A DNA stretch of 64,000 bases from DASRHT01 sp035293765 (GCA_035293765.1 DATGMF010000074.1:1-64000); one strand, 5' to 3'; positions 33,867 to 43,659 are shown, counted from the first letter of the stretch. Notes: a model not told the origin generated them from the letters alone. Made by a program: numbers and translations.

Positions 33867-36626
33867 ATGTCTCAAAATGACAGCTTCTGGAGGGAGGAGT
33901 GGTATGAGGAGCTGGCTCAATTGCATCTTCCAGGGCCTTCCGTGGTGATCGATGTGCGCCGAGGCGCTGATCGTGACCCGTCTGTGATCAGGAATATTGG
34001 CATGGAACTGAAAGAGTTAAGCACCGAGATGGAGCTACACCAGGTCTATCGCTGGCGCTACCTGACCAACTGTATCGATCTCTTCAAGCTGGTTCCTTCC
34101 CACTGGGAGGATGGGCCGGCAAACGAGGCAACCCATTTTACGCTCATCCCGCTCGATGGTCGGCCTGAACCGCTGAGTGGGAAAAAAGAGCTTGTCGATG
34201 AACTGGTGAGGGAACATCTTGACGTTGTGCGCACAAATCGTATCAGTGCTGGCAGTGACCACAAAACAAATTTTCTCGGCGCTACGATCATCGATCCCGC
34301 GCAAGCAACCGTCCGTGTATTCTTCCTGGTTGATGCAGAGGATACAGATTCGCTGCTCAATGCCGCCGTATATGCGCAGTGGCTGAGAAGTGCGTATCAC
34401 GAGGGTGGGGATGCTGCCCGTTCCGGTCGAGATAAAAGGATCAGCACCATCGCGATCTGTATGAACATGAATCCTTACGTTCATCATCCTCATCTCCTTG
34501 CCCAACACTTGAACTACGACGCAAAGGGCCATCCAGCCCTTGATGCGGTAATACTCCTGTATACCTATAGCGACAATGATGCGTACATCGGTGGCAGCGC
34601 GCAGTTGCATCAGGTGGAGTTGACGCTTTATTCTCTCCTGTTGTGTCCATTGGAGAGTCTGGCGGAGTTTGGAGAGTGTTTATTGGGAGAGCAACGTCCC
34701 GGCGCTTATGTCTATCACGAGGAGAACTCACAATTGACGGCGCTCCCGTGGCCTATCTTCATCGTCGGGATATCTTCGTTGGAATATTCCGCGAGATGGG
34801 GGGCCAGGTGGTTAGATTACGGACTGGTGGCGAAAATTATTGAAGTCATCCATGAAGATGATGTGATAAGTCGAGGGGATGAAAATGAGAAGATTCAGAA
34901 AGCGGTGCAGAAAGAAGTCGCCAGCTTTTTGCGAGAAATACACGCGCTCCTCTTTGGCGGCGTTGCCGACATATTGCCAGAAATCCGCGTGTTTAAAGCG
35001 TTAAATCATTTTCTCGCCTCTTCCCCTTTTCGTGAAAAAGGACTCACTGCCTCCGTACAGGAACTTAACGCCTTTGTTCAGCAGGTGGTGCAATTTTACA
35101 TCGGGAACGACCATTCGCTTGAGAACAGTCTGGCAGGCGCCCATTTGATTCCTGAACAAATCAAAAAGGGCTACCTGCGTGTTGCCGGCGACGAGAGTCA
35201 CGATGCCACAAAAATCCACGAGCTTTACCAGCGTCTGCTGCAAACTCAATCTCACGCGGTATACCTGCCTATCTCGCTCTTTGAGCATGTGCGTGGCAGC
35301 ATGCCTCGTGCGTTCCAGCAGCTCTCGGAATTGGAGGCACACATCGAAGCCGTACGCCGCGACGCCGGCTATCTGCTTGATTTAAAAGATGCGGCTGCAC
35401 AATTTCAGTGGCAAGCCAATAACGAGTTGCGGACGCTCAAACGTTTGACCGATAACCACCGCTGGCCGTTTACTGGCCGGGTGCAGCGGCAGCGAGAAGC
35501 ATGTTGTAGCAGGCTAAAGATTATTGTTCAGCACCATATGAATCAAGTCAAGCAAGCTATTACTGCCAGGGTGGCGCTCGCGCTGCTCCGGGAGGTCGGG
35601 CTGTATGACCCGGAGAACAAACTCTGCCTCTTTCATGAACGTCTGAAGAAGCTGGATGCGGCAATGCAGGAGGCCCGGCCTCGTGCGTCTCTCGAAAAGC
35701 AAAGGGCATATAGGCGGCTTGCGGTCAGTTTAAGGCCGAGCCAGGGCAGGCCCTCTCTGGGGCCGCTCAAGCTACGCCCTGACAACCGCCAGGATTGGCT
35801 GGACCTGACACAAATTACCGAGTCCTTCGAGTCTGCTGCCAGAGAACTTGAGGCAACGCCAGAATATCTGGAATTGTTAGTCAAATGGCTGTTTCTCCTG
35901 ATAGGAGGTGCCGATCCTGTCGAGATTGTCGTGCGTCATTTACATGATAATGCGCAAAGAAGAGAAAAATTTACTGCTGTCGGCGCCTTAGTGCAGATGG
36001 AGATGCATGTTTATAGTACCATGCTGGTAGCGGTTTTGCTCCTTTTCAATATTATGAGCTTTAAGCTAGCCTCTGTACAACAACTGCTAGACCAATATAA
36101 CAGCATCAGAAAAAACGCTCCTGTCGAGCGGTCGATCCTGGAAACCGATATCATGGGCTTGCAAAGTATCGTCAGAGAGGCAAGAGCCATGCGCAACAAC
36201 ATGGAAGGAACAGGTCAGGCGCACCAATTTTCGGGTTCTTCTCCTCTGCATCACCAACTGCTGGAACTCACACTGGCGGCGTGGGTGAATAATCTCTATG
36301 CGGAAGATCCCGCTCTGGTTCAGGTGCTTGACCGCAGTGGCATCCTGGCGCGTCTGGCGAAGGAGCACAACGCTCCTGCGCAGGTGTTGAAAGATTTGCA
36401 GGCGCGCAATCGCTTGCCAGGGTATCGCGATACTATGGCGGGCGACGATGCTTACTACCTGTTACTGCCCCCCGGTAAGGCCGGCGACGACTTCCTGAGA
36501 GAAGCTGCCCTTGCCGGTTTCGCCCATATACGTACAGTACGGTTCCCTGATCCAGAAAAGCTGATCTACTTACATATTCATCGCATCCATCAGGCGTTTC
36601 CTGGTCTCGTTTTACCTTCACCATAA
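33867..36626 (+). CDS. Large protein A of the tubulin operon, unknown family
   Basis: 919 residues, RBS AAGGAAGAAG. Not a family I recognise by name. It is a paralog of the product of the next gene: both start with a short strand VVIDVRR / LVIDMRS, then a helix and WRYLT, share VRVFFLVDAEDTDSLLN / VRVILLTHAEDRASLLN (about residue 150-165), the motif SARWGxRWLDY (about 307-317), and a C-terminal block with LVQVLDRxGIL, followed by FPDPEKL and IYLHIHR. The alternation of strands and helices in the first 320 residues suggests an alpha/beta fold, followed by long helical stretches. It has no clear membrane helix apart from a short hydrophobic run near 712. It may be the soluble partner of the membrane-bound paralog. 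Confidence 0.7.
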   Translation: MSQNDSFWREEWYEELAQLHLPGPSVVIDVRRGADRDPSVIRNIGMELKELSTEMELHQVYRWRYLTNCIDLFKLVPSHWEDGPANEATHFTLIPLDGRPEPLSGKKELVDELVREHLDVVRTNRISAGSDHKTNFLGATIIDPAQATVRVFFLVDAEDTDSLLNAAVYAQWLRSAYHEGGDAARSGRDKRISTIAICMNMNPYVHHPHLLAQHLNYDAKGHPALDAVILLYTYSDNDAYIGGSAQLHQVELTLYSLLLCPLESLAEFGECLLGEQRPGAYVYHEENSQLTALPWPIFIVGISSLEYSARWGARWLDYGLVAKIIEVIHEDDVISRGDENEKIQKAVQKEVASFLREIHALLFGGVADILPEIRVFKALNHFLASSPFREKGLTASVQELNAFVQQVVQFYIGNDHSLENSLAGAHLIPEQIKKGYLRVAGDESHDATKIHELYQRLLQTQSHAVYLPISLFEHVRGSMPRAFQQLSELEAHIEAVRRDAGYLLDLKDAAAQFQWQANNELRTLKRLTDNHRWPFTGRVQRQREACCSRLKIIVQHHMNQVKQAITARVALALLREVGLYDPENKLCLFHERLKKLDAAMQEARPRASLEKQRAYRRLAVSLRPSQGRPSLGPLKLRPDNRQDWLDLTQITESFESAARELEATPEYLELLVKWLFLLIGGADPVEIVVRHLHDNAQRREKFTAVGALVQMEMHVYSTMLVAVLLLFNIMSFKLASVQQLLDQYNSIRKNAPVERSILETDIMGLQSIVREARAMRNNMEGTGQAHQFSGSSPLHHQLLELTLAAWVNNLYAEDPALVQVLDRSGILARLAKEHNAPAQVLKDLQARNRLPGYRDTMAGDDAYYLLLPPGKAGDDFLREAALAGFAHIRTVRFPDPEKLIYLHIHRIHQAFPGLVLPSP

Positions 36627-36677
36627 GAGCTTATCCGGTTACGTTAGCATTTAGTATCAAGTTGCGAGGGATTACCA

Positions 36678-39600
36678 ATGATGCAAAAAGACATGATCGC
36701 AGTAAATATTGCGCAAATAGCTGCATTGCCCCTGCCATCAGCTTCTTTAGTGATAGATATGCGCAGCAATGTTCAGGATGATGTGATTGGCCGCTTGCGG
36801 GTCGAGGTTGCCGATCTCGCCGATGAGATGAAGGCCCACGATACGCCCTACTGGCGCTATCTCACAGATTTTCAGGCTTTTCGTACGCTTCAGCCCTTGA
36901 GCATTGAAGATATAGATAGTATTCGCTATCCCCAGAAACCAGGGCAGACGCAGCAGGCCGCGCCAGCGTCGCATGCCACTACTAACACAACTGCGGCAAT
37001 GGGATTGGTCGGACCAGCTCAACAGGGTCAATCGAGCTCTCGTCCCCAGGATGATCTGAGCGATTTGATTAATGCAGGCAGACCTTTTGAGATTTTTCGA
37101 CGACACCTTGAGGAGATCGCCCAGGAGATCAATCGCCTGCGCAATCACCGCATCAGAGCAGTCAATGATAGAGGCATTGATGGCATCGTGGGGCAGAGCA
37201 TCCATGATGCGACTGTGCGCGTAATTTTGCTCACGCATGCCGAAGACCGCGCATCCCTGCTGAATGTCTCGACCTTTGCGGCACACCTGAAAGAATATAT
37301 CAGGAAGTCAGAACACAAGGGCGCTCCTGGCCTGGTGAGCATCACGGTTGTTTGCCTGGACTGTACAGGAGAGGAAGGACCTCCTGCTGATATTATTCGG
37401 GGATTGAGCTGGAACAATAAATGGGAGCACCTCGACACATTGATCTTCAGCGAGAAATTCGGGGACAATGCCGCTTTTATCGCCGGAGCTATGCAAACGT
37501 ACCTCGCCGAGTTGCTCCTCTACATCTTGCTAATCATCCCCCCACTACAACTAAAATCGTCGCCTGCTCCTGACCCGCTGCCGGGCAAACTGCTCCCTGG
37601 CGGCACAGGAACCAGCACCCCCAAAGGCGAGTGGGTTTCTCTGCCCCATCACTCCTATCTGGTCGGTCTGGGTTCGATGGAGCACTCGGCTCGTTGGGGG
37701 CGACGCTGGCTTGATTATAGTTTAATCATCTCCGCGATAGAGGTACTGCAAGACCAGAGTGCGGAAGAAGTCAAGGAAGTGGAGAGAAGTAGAAGCGTGG
37801 TATCGAAGTGGCTGGACGATTGGCGCGGACGCGTCGAACGCGATACCTTCGAAAAAATACCAGGCTCGATCCGCGCCATGCAGGCCATACCGCATGCAAT
37901 GAGCGTCTCCCGACCTACAGAACATATATTCACCGCGAAAGGTTTCAGTTGGAGTATTGGTGAGATGACCGTCAGCGATCTGGAAAGCTACCTCACCAGC
38001 GTGGAACACACCTATAATACGCCATTAAATGAACGCGCAGAGCGGCTCAAGGAGGTGCAGAAGCTGGCGGAGTCGCCGTATGCCGTCTTGCCGCCTACAT
38101 TGCAGGATGCCGTCGATAGTATCCCGTTGATTCAACAACACCTGCGTGATGCGGAGGGCAACGATGCGCTGCTGAAAAAGGGCGCTCCTCTGGTTGGCTC
38201 CCAACTTGAGGCATATCGCGTGCTCAGCGATCCAGATATCTTCATTGGCGCAACCGGGGCTATCCCGCGCGCGCGTATGCAATTAGCGGAGTTAGGTCTT
38301 GTCATTGCCGATTTTCAGAGTGCGTCTCAGCAAACAACGCTCGATCTGATGGAGCGGCGGCTCAAGCTGAAAAATAAAGGTAAAAAGCTGATTGATGATT
38401 TAAAAAAGCATAATGAGGCCACTCCAGGCTTAATTGCCTACCTCAAGCTGGGCATACCCGTGGCTGTGCTGACGTTTATCCTGGCGTTTTGCCTCACCTT
38501 TCTTACGGTGGTCTTTCTTCTGGCATGGCTGCAACATATCATCTTCCTGAGTGCGCCCGACCCCAATGCAGGCTCTTTCTTGAACACGGCCTTCAATGTG
38601 AAGGTTTCTCTGCTGGCATATGTTGCCTGGCTGGCGATCATTGCACTGATCCTGGGGGTCCTCTTTATGTGCAGGCGGGCAATCATCGGCGAGAAACGTT
38701 CCGCGTGGGCCAGAGAGATCATGTTATTGCTAGGGCTGATTGTCTTCGCCTTTGCCGGTCCTATTCTTTTCTACTCTCAGGGACAATTCGCTAATGATCC
38801 CGCCAGCTCTTCCTTCGTGAGCTGGCTGGACCCGCTCTCGATCTGGAGTGGGATCGCGGCCATTCTTGCCCTGATCATCATTGTGGGAGAGGTAATCTGG
38901 TTCTGGTCCTGGCTTGACCATCTGATGGCGCAGCGTGAAGACATTGTTAAGGCGTTGTATGCGCAGCACAAAGAAGATGTCAACGTGGTCAGACGCTATA
39001 TCGCCGATACCGTCGCTTTGCAGATTTTGCAGCGTGCCGGCTTAACTGATGGCAACGGGAGCTTCGGTACATACTACGAGCGCATTGATCGCTTTCACAA
39101 CCAGCTTGATGAAATCTCTCGTCAGGCGCAAATGCAGCGCGATATGGCCGCCAATCGTCTGGCCTTCAGCTTGAGCGAAGTGCAGCCGGGTGCGCCTAAA
39201 ACCGGAGGCCCGTGGCTCAAGCTCGATATCCGTGAAGAATGGCTTGATGTTGTCTCCCTTGCCGCCGGCTTTCAACGCTTAAATAACCATTTAAAGAAGG
39301 ATGCCGATGAATTAAAAGAGTTTTCTCAACTGGCGTTACGCATGATGGGGGAGGAAACGCCGATCCAGATTGAGCAGCAGTTTCGCGAAAAGCACTTCAG
39401 CGGCTCCCGCGAGCAGCGCCAATGGCATATCCTCATGGCGATTATGTCTACCTTAGCGTTGCGCTTCGCTGTCGTCGCCCCGACAACAGATAGCCTGACG
39501 CCCATTCTTGATCGCTATGAAGCCGTACGCAGCAAGTCCAGTCAGCAGCCCATCGCCTTAAACAGGCTGATTGATACCTTGCAGAATAGGGTGCGCGACA

Positions 39601-40685
39601 TCAATCTGCGACCGATCTTGACTAATCAGGCCGCAACCACTTATCAGATGTCGCGACAAAAGTTGGAGCGGGAAAATGTTGCTATGGCTACAGGAGCCTT
39701 CACTACCTGGGTGCAGATGTTGTGGGAGGGCAAAGACGCCGAGTTAGTGCAAGTTCTGGATCGCAAGGGCATCCTTCCCAAGCTGATGGAGAGCAACCAG
39801 GACCCTAAGGAGGTCCTGAGAAGCCTGTACTCGCATACGATGCTCTTTGGCTGGTCCGATCATAAAAGCGGCGAGGGCTTTCTTTTGCTTTCTCCATCGC
39901 CTGAAAGCAGCGACTTCTGCCAGACGCTCAACATCCCCAACTGGTTAGTGATCGATTTTCCCGATCCTGAGCGGCTACTGCTCTTCTACGTCCAGCGCTA
40001 TCACAGGGCCGCGCTCTTCATTCCTGACCCTGAGCCGACGCTGCCCACGTTGCTGATCAGTCCCGAAACGTTAACGTTCAATGCGACATCCGGCATTAGC
40101 TCGCAAAGCGTTACCATAAGGAATACCGGCAAAGAGGCATTGAGCTGGAATGTCGCCCTTGATACTGACGCGCCTTCCTGGGTATCGTTGGAACTCCCCG
40201 CTGACCTGAGTCTGGAGGGAGAGGCAGAGATCACAGTCAATGTTCATACTGATGCCACAGGAATACCCGGCGGCTCTGCGTTCACAACAGGCGTCATCGT
40301 GAATGCCTTTGACCCTCAGACTGGTAAGGCCACTGCCGAGAGTCCGGTGATGATCCCAATCACTATTAATGTTGTCACTGCTCCAATGCAGCTCAGCGCG
40401 ACAGCTTTGGATTTTGTGGTCACACCCGGCAGCAGCCCATTGCCACAGACAGTCGATATCACCAATACCGATAGCTTCCCTTTAACCTGGACGATAGACA
40501 GCCCACAACAAAGCTGGTTGACCGTAGCGCCTCTTCTTGGCAATGACTCACCAGGAGACACCACATCAGTGAGCTTCACTGTAGATAGTACAGACCTGGC
40601 CGCGGGCGCGTATTACGCCAACGTAACGATTACCCCTTCGTCCGGGACGCCTGCTATCGTAACCGTCAGGCTAACAGTGGTCTAG
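36678..40685 (+). CDS. Large protein B of the tubulin operon: paralog of A with membrane helices and BACON-like domains
   Basis: 1335 residues. The N-terminal ~550 residues and the segment ~760-1120 align in motifs with the preceding gene product (SARWGRRWLDY near 336-346, LVQVLDRKGIL, FPDPERL). Between them four transmembrane helices lie at about 588-612, 642-664, 678-700 and 718-744. After ~1120, two immunoglobulin-like repeats of the BACON type follow (each with LSxxxLxF, a TxxNTG/TNTD strand, W-x-(V/T), and SLE/TVAP). The C-terminal repeats often bind carbohydrate or protein outside cells in other families, but the even number of helices puts them on the same side as the N-terminal part. 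The start is ATG 36678 with GAGGG upstream, 51 nt after the previous stop. Confidence 0.75.
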   Translation: MMQKDMIAVNIAQIAALPLPSASLVIDMRSNVQDDVIGRLRVEVADLADEMKAHDTPYWRYLTDFQAFRTLQPLSIEDIDSIRYPQKPGQTQQAAPASHATTNTTAAMGLVGPAQQGQSSSRPQDDLSDLINAGRPFEIFRRHLEEIAQEINRLRNHRIRAVNDRGIDGIVGQSIHDATVRVILLTHAEDRASLLNVSTFAAHLKEYIRKSEHKGAPGLVSITVVCLDCTGEEGPPADIIRGLSWNNKWEHLDTLIFSEKFGDNAAFIAGAMQTYLAELLLYILLIIPPLQLKSSPAPDPLPGKLLPGGTGTSTPKGEWVSLPHHSYLVGLGSMEHSARWGRRWLDYSLIISAIEVLQDQSAEEVKEVERSRSVVSKWLDDWRGRVERDTFEKIPGSIRAMQAIPHAMSVSRPTEHIFTAKGFSWSIGEMTVSDLESYLTSVEHTYNTPLNERAERLKEVQKLAESPYAVLPPTLQDAVDSIPLIQQHLRDAEGNDALLKKGAPLVGSQLEAYRVLSDPDIFIGATGAIPRARMQLAELGLVIADFQSASQQTTLDLMERRLKLKNKGKKLIDDLKKHNEATPGLIAYLKLGIPVAVLTFILAFCLTFLTVVFLLAWLQHIIFLSAPDPNAGSFLNTAFNVKVSLLAYVAWLAIIALILGVLFMCRRAIIGEKRSAWAREIMLLLGLIVFAFAGPILFYSQGQFANDPASSSFVSWLDPLSIWSGIAAILALIIIVGEVIWFWSWLDHLMAQREDIVKALYAQHKEDVNVVRRYIADTVALQILQRAGLTDGNGSFGTYYERIDRFHNQLDEISRQAQMQRDMAANRLAFSLSEVQPGAPKTGGPWLKLDIREEWLDVVSLAAGFQRLNNHLKKDADELKEFSQLALRMMGEETPIQIEQQFREKHFSGSREQRQWHILMAIMSTLALRFAVVAPTTDSLTPILDRYEAVRSKSSQQPIALNRLIDTLQNRVRDINLRPILTNQAATTYQMSRQKLERENVAMATGAFTTWVQMLWEGKDAELVQVLDRKGILPKLMESNQDPKEVLRSLYSHTMLFGWSDHKSGEGFLLLSPSPESSDFCQTLNIPNWLVIDFPDPERLLLFYVQRYHRAALFIPDPEPTLPTLLISPETLTFNATSGISSQSVTIRNTGKEALSWNVALDTDAPSWVSLELPADLSLEGEAEITVNVHTDATGIPGGSAFTTGVIVNAFDPQTGKATAESPVMIPITINVVTAPMQLSATALDFVVTPGSSPLPQTVDITNTDSFPLTWTIDSPQQSWLTVAPLLGNDSPGDTTSVSFTVDSTDLAAGAYYANVTITPSSGTPAIVTVRLTVV

Positions 40686-40710
40686 TTTCTCAGGGAAGCG
40701 AGAGGCGTTT

Positions 40711-40754
40711 GAACCTGAGCAGCTTATGGATATTATCCGCAGTTGCTCAGGTTC
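40711..40754. terminator. Hairpin between convergent genes
   Basis: A 10-bp perfect stem (GAACCTGAGC at 40711-40720 with its complement at 40745-40754) lies between the end of the rightward operon and the end of the leftward WD40 gene. The loop is 24 nt and T-runs are short. Confidence 0.45.
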
Positions 40755-40776
40755 GGCAACATAGCGATGCCGCCGG

Positions 40777-42777
40777 TTAAGAGCCGTTTGCGTCCCAGAT
40801 TTGTACTGTTTTATCATTGCTGGCGGAAGCGACGCGTGTGCCATCGGGCGACCAGGCCACGGCTGTAACCCAATGGTCGTGCTTATGGGTGTGGATATGA
40901 TCGCCATTCGCGGCATTCCAGACCTGTGCTGTCTTATCATTGCTGGCTGTGGCGATACGTGTGCCATCAGGGGACCAGGCAATGTATCGTACATTGTCAG
41001 CATGTCCATAATACGTTAAAATAGCCTGTCCGCTTGCTACATCCCATATCTGAGCACGTTTATTTTCGCAGGCGATGGCAATGCGTTTGCCATCAGGAGA
41101 CCAGGCCAGGCGAAAGATATAACCCGCATTGATATGATAGGTCGCAAGCAACTGAGTATTTTCGCTATCCCAGATACGAATAGCTTTGTTGCCACATACA
41201 GCAGCAATGCATTTGCCGTCAGGGGACCAGGCTAAGGTCGAGATAGAGAAATTAGGATCAATCGAGTTGTAATTGGCTTTCAGGCGCTTGACCGTCTTGC
41301 TATTGTCGATCTCCCATATGTGAATCGTTTTATCCCAACTGGCACTGCTACACGCTGAAGCAATATATTTCCCATCAGGGGACCAGGCGACGGCAAAGAC
41401 GTGTTTTAGCCATCCACAGTGGCCTTCATACAGCGCGCGTGTTTTTCCAGTAATAGCATTCCACACAAATACATTCTTGCCAACTCCTGCTGATGCCAGA
41501 TAAAGCCCATCGGGCGACCAGGCAACAGTATAGATAGTGGGAGGCCAGTTCACCTGAGGAAGGAGCCAGGGATGGTCTCTGTATGTGCTCAACTGTTGTT
41601 TGGTATCGGCATGCCATACCTGGACCGTGCCGTCGCCGCCCGCTGAGGCAATATATGAGCCTCGCGGCTGCCAATCGAGGGCAACGACATAACTGGTATG
41701 ACCATTGTACGTGGTCGATCCTGTTTGTGGGGGGGAGCTGAGTTCGGGTCGTTTACCCAGCTCTGGTATACGGCTTGTGGTGACGTATTCTTTAATAAAC
41801 GTCACCATATAGATAGCGGAAAGAGTGGCGGCATAGCGATGATAGCTATCATCCTTGTCACTATCCGCATAGTCGCATACTCCCTTTACCAGCAAGGAAT
41901 GGATACCAGGATGGTCAGCGACCGCGCGGTAAAATGCAGCCCCTTCCATGTCAATCGCTATTGTATTCCGCGCCGGCACCTGTATATGCGTAAATGGATT
42001 ATCGCTACGCACAGCACTCCCTGAAGCCATTGGGGCGATATGGCACGCGGGAGAAGGAGGATCGATAAAAGGAAAGGGATCTTTATACCTCAGATTGCGT
42101 ATGTGGTCTTTGTTGTTTAGCGTTCTTTCTGCCGTCAAATAGCAATCTGGCCCCTGTTGCAGCTCGTGTACAATCTGTCGCCAGGCCGGTGCATGTCGTT
42201 CCAGAGTTTCTAGCGGGATGTCGTCCACGCCAGAGATCCCCTCTTCCAGCAGTGTATTGAGCAACCATTCACGCTGCTGCCGTTTAGAAGGGGGACGCAG
42301 TACAGCAGCGGCGGCGGACTCCCACCCATGAAACATGCGTGCAAATTGCAGGGCGTTCAGACCTGGATGATAGGGATTGGTATCACAGAGCTGCTCAGGA
42401 AGCCCGTCCCGTCCCTGTACTATCTTGCCGCTGTCATAGGCAAAGGCGCGCTCAGCGACAACGATATCGCCCAGTTTCACCTTGTTTTTATCACCGGCGC
42501 AGATGCCCGTCATCGCTACGAAACGCGGTTTGAATTCCTCAAGAACGGAGGCGAGGTGTATACCCATCTCGATAGGGCCATAAGATGGCGGCCATGTCAC
42601 GAGAATGCTCAATGCTTCGCCTTGCTTGTTCTTAATTGTGGCATAGCGATAGTCACGCTGATTGCGTGTACTCTGATCGGTCTCGCAGGTAACCCCACAA
42701 AGTTCTGTCAGCGCATCAATGAACGCCTCTGCCTCCTCACCTAGCGCACATACGACGCAGACATCAAAGCTGGTCAT
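40777..42777 (-). CDS. Nucleoside-phosphorylase/nucleosidase-fold protein fused to a seven-bladed WD40 propeller
   Basis: 666 residues. Residues ~1-340 are a PNP_UDP-type domain closely similar to the one at 23384 (VCVVCALGEEAEAF, GICAGDK, AIDMEGAAFY, GVCDYAD), but here at the N-terminus. Residues ~365-666 comprise seven WD40 repeats, each with a xxVAWSPDG(T/K) strand and an ending WD or W-x, enough for one closed propeller; two repeats are nearly identical at the DNA level near 40790-40990, a sign of recent amplification. WD40 propellers bind other proteins or peptides, so this module would be the sensor that controls the nucleosidase. It converges on the tubulin operon and has its own RBS (AAAGGGAGAGGG). 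It is probably part of the same island. Confidence 0.85.
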   Translation of the reverse strand: MTSFDVCVVCALGEEAEAFIDALTELCGVTCETDQSTRNQRDYRYATIKNKQGEALSILVTWPPSYGPIEMGIHLASVLEEFKPRFVAMTGICAGDKNKVKLGDIVVAERAFAYDSGKIVQGRDGLPEQLCDTNPYHPGLNALQFARMFHGWESAAAAVLRPPSKRQQREWLLNTLLEEGISGVDDIPLETLERHAPAWRQIVHELQQGPDCYLTAERTLNNKDHIRNLRYKDPFPFIDPPSPACHIAPMASGSAVRSDNPFTHIQVPARNTIAIDMEGAAFYRAVADHPGIHSLLVKGVCDYADSDKDDSYHRYAATLSAIYMVTFIKEYVTTSRIPELGKRPELSSPPQTGSTTYNGHTSYVVALDWQPRGSYIASAGGDGTVQVWHADTKQQLSTYRDHPWLLPQVNWPPTIYTVAWSPDGLYLASAGVGKNVFVWNAITGKTRALYEGHCGWLKHVFAVAWSPDGKYIASACSSASWDKTIHIWEIDNSKTVKRLKANYNSIDPNFSISTLAWSPDGKCIAAVCGNKAIRIWDSENTQLLATYHINAGYIFRLAWSPDGKRIAIACENKRAQIWDVASGQAILTYYGHADNVRYIAWSPDGTRIATASNDKTAQVWNAANGDHIHTHKHDHWVTAVAWSPDGTRVASASNDKTVQIWDANGS

Positions 42778-42866
42778 CCTTGCCCTCTCCCTTTAAAAGT
42801 AACATTTAACCGGTAGCGCAAGTTGCAGATTACTATTCATTAGTCTCTTGTCCCATAAGATAGTTT

Positions 42867-43454
42867 TTATGCGGGCGAGTTATCCTCTTCGATAAATGAA
42901 ACGTGTTCGTAGACCGAGGCGATTGGGAAGCGGATATTCAAACTCGCAAATTCGATCTCATCACCTTCGCCAAAGATATGCAAGGTCCAGAGATTGCTTG
43001 TTTGCTTCCGGTAGACATCTATCAAGGGACGTTGCGTATCGATTAAGACATATTCTTGCACTGTTGGACATTCGCGGTAATAAGTAAACTTCATGCCGCG
43101 ATCATACTTTGCAGTACCTGGTGAAAGCACCTCGATAATCAGGCGAGGGAACTGGACAGTGTCAATCCTGCCACGATCTTGTTCATGACAACTGATGGAG
43201 ATATCTGGGTAGACATAGCGGGTTTCTGAGAGGCGCACGCGCAGGTCAGAGTTATAGACGCGACAGGGGCTTGCTCTTAGTAAACGATGCAGGATGCTCG
43301 TGATGTTGACGCTGATGGTGGAGTGGTCGGCGGTCCCGCCTGCCAGCATGGTAACGATGCCATCGATATATTCATAGCGCGTCTCGTCACTGCTCCGATC
43401 AAGCCGAAGATACTCTTCAACGCTCATATGTGGACGATTCGGTAAAGCGGTCAT
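42867..43454 (-). CDS. Uma2-family (DUF820) putative endonuclease
   Basis: 195 residues from the ATG at 43454, behind AAAGGGAGT; a longer frame to 43592 has no RBS. The PD-(D/E)XK-like Uma2 plan is visible: YEYIDGIVTMLAGG, HSTISVNITSIL, RVYNSDLRV, YPDISISC, PRLIIEVLSPGTAKYDRGMK and YRECPTVQEYVLID. The residues D (YPD), E (IIEV) and K (GMK) fit the nuclease triad. Members are abundant in cyanobacteria and Chloroflexi and are presumed nucleases without known targets. A second copy lies at 55543. Confidence 0.85.
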   Translation of the reverse strand: MTALPNRPHMSVEEYLRLDRSSDETRYEYIDGIVTMLAGGTADHSTISVNITSILHRLLRASPCRVYNSDLRVRLSETRYVYPDISISCHEQDRGRIDTVQFPRLIIEVLSPGTAKYDRGMKFTYYRECPTVQEYVLIDTQRPLIDVYRKQTSNLWTLHIFGEGDEIEFASLNIRFPIASVYEHVSFIEEDNSPA

Positions 43455-43659
43455 CTCCGATACTCCCTTTACATCTGGGCAATGTGATTTTTTATTTTTT
43501 AGCCTAACATATCCATCTCTATAAGTCCACATACATAGCGCCATTGAGCGCGTTTTCCCTGGCAGCCTGGTTGCCCATAACCAGCTTGCCACGACTTTAG
43601 AGGAAACACTGCTATATTATATCTGTTCATGAAGACCATTTAAATCCTCTCCTTTAAGC

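Noticed and set aside
40790..41560. Direct DNA repeats that could suggest a CRISPR or tandem array
   Set aside because: They are in frame and encode successive WD40 blades.
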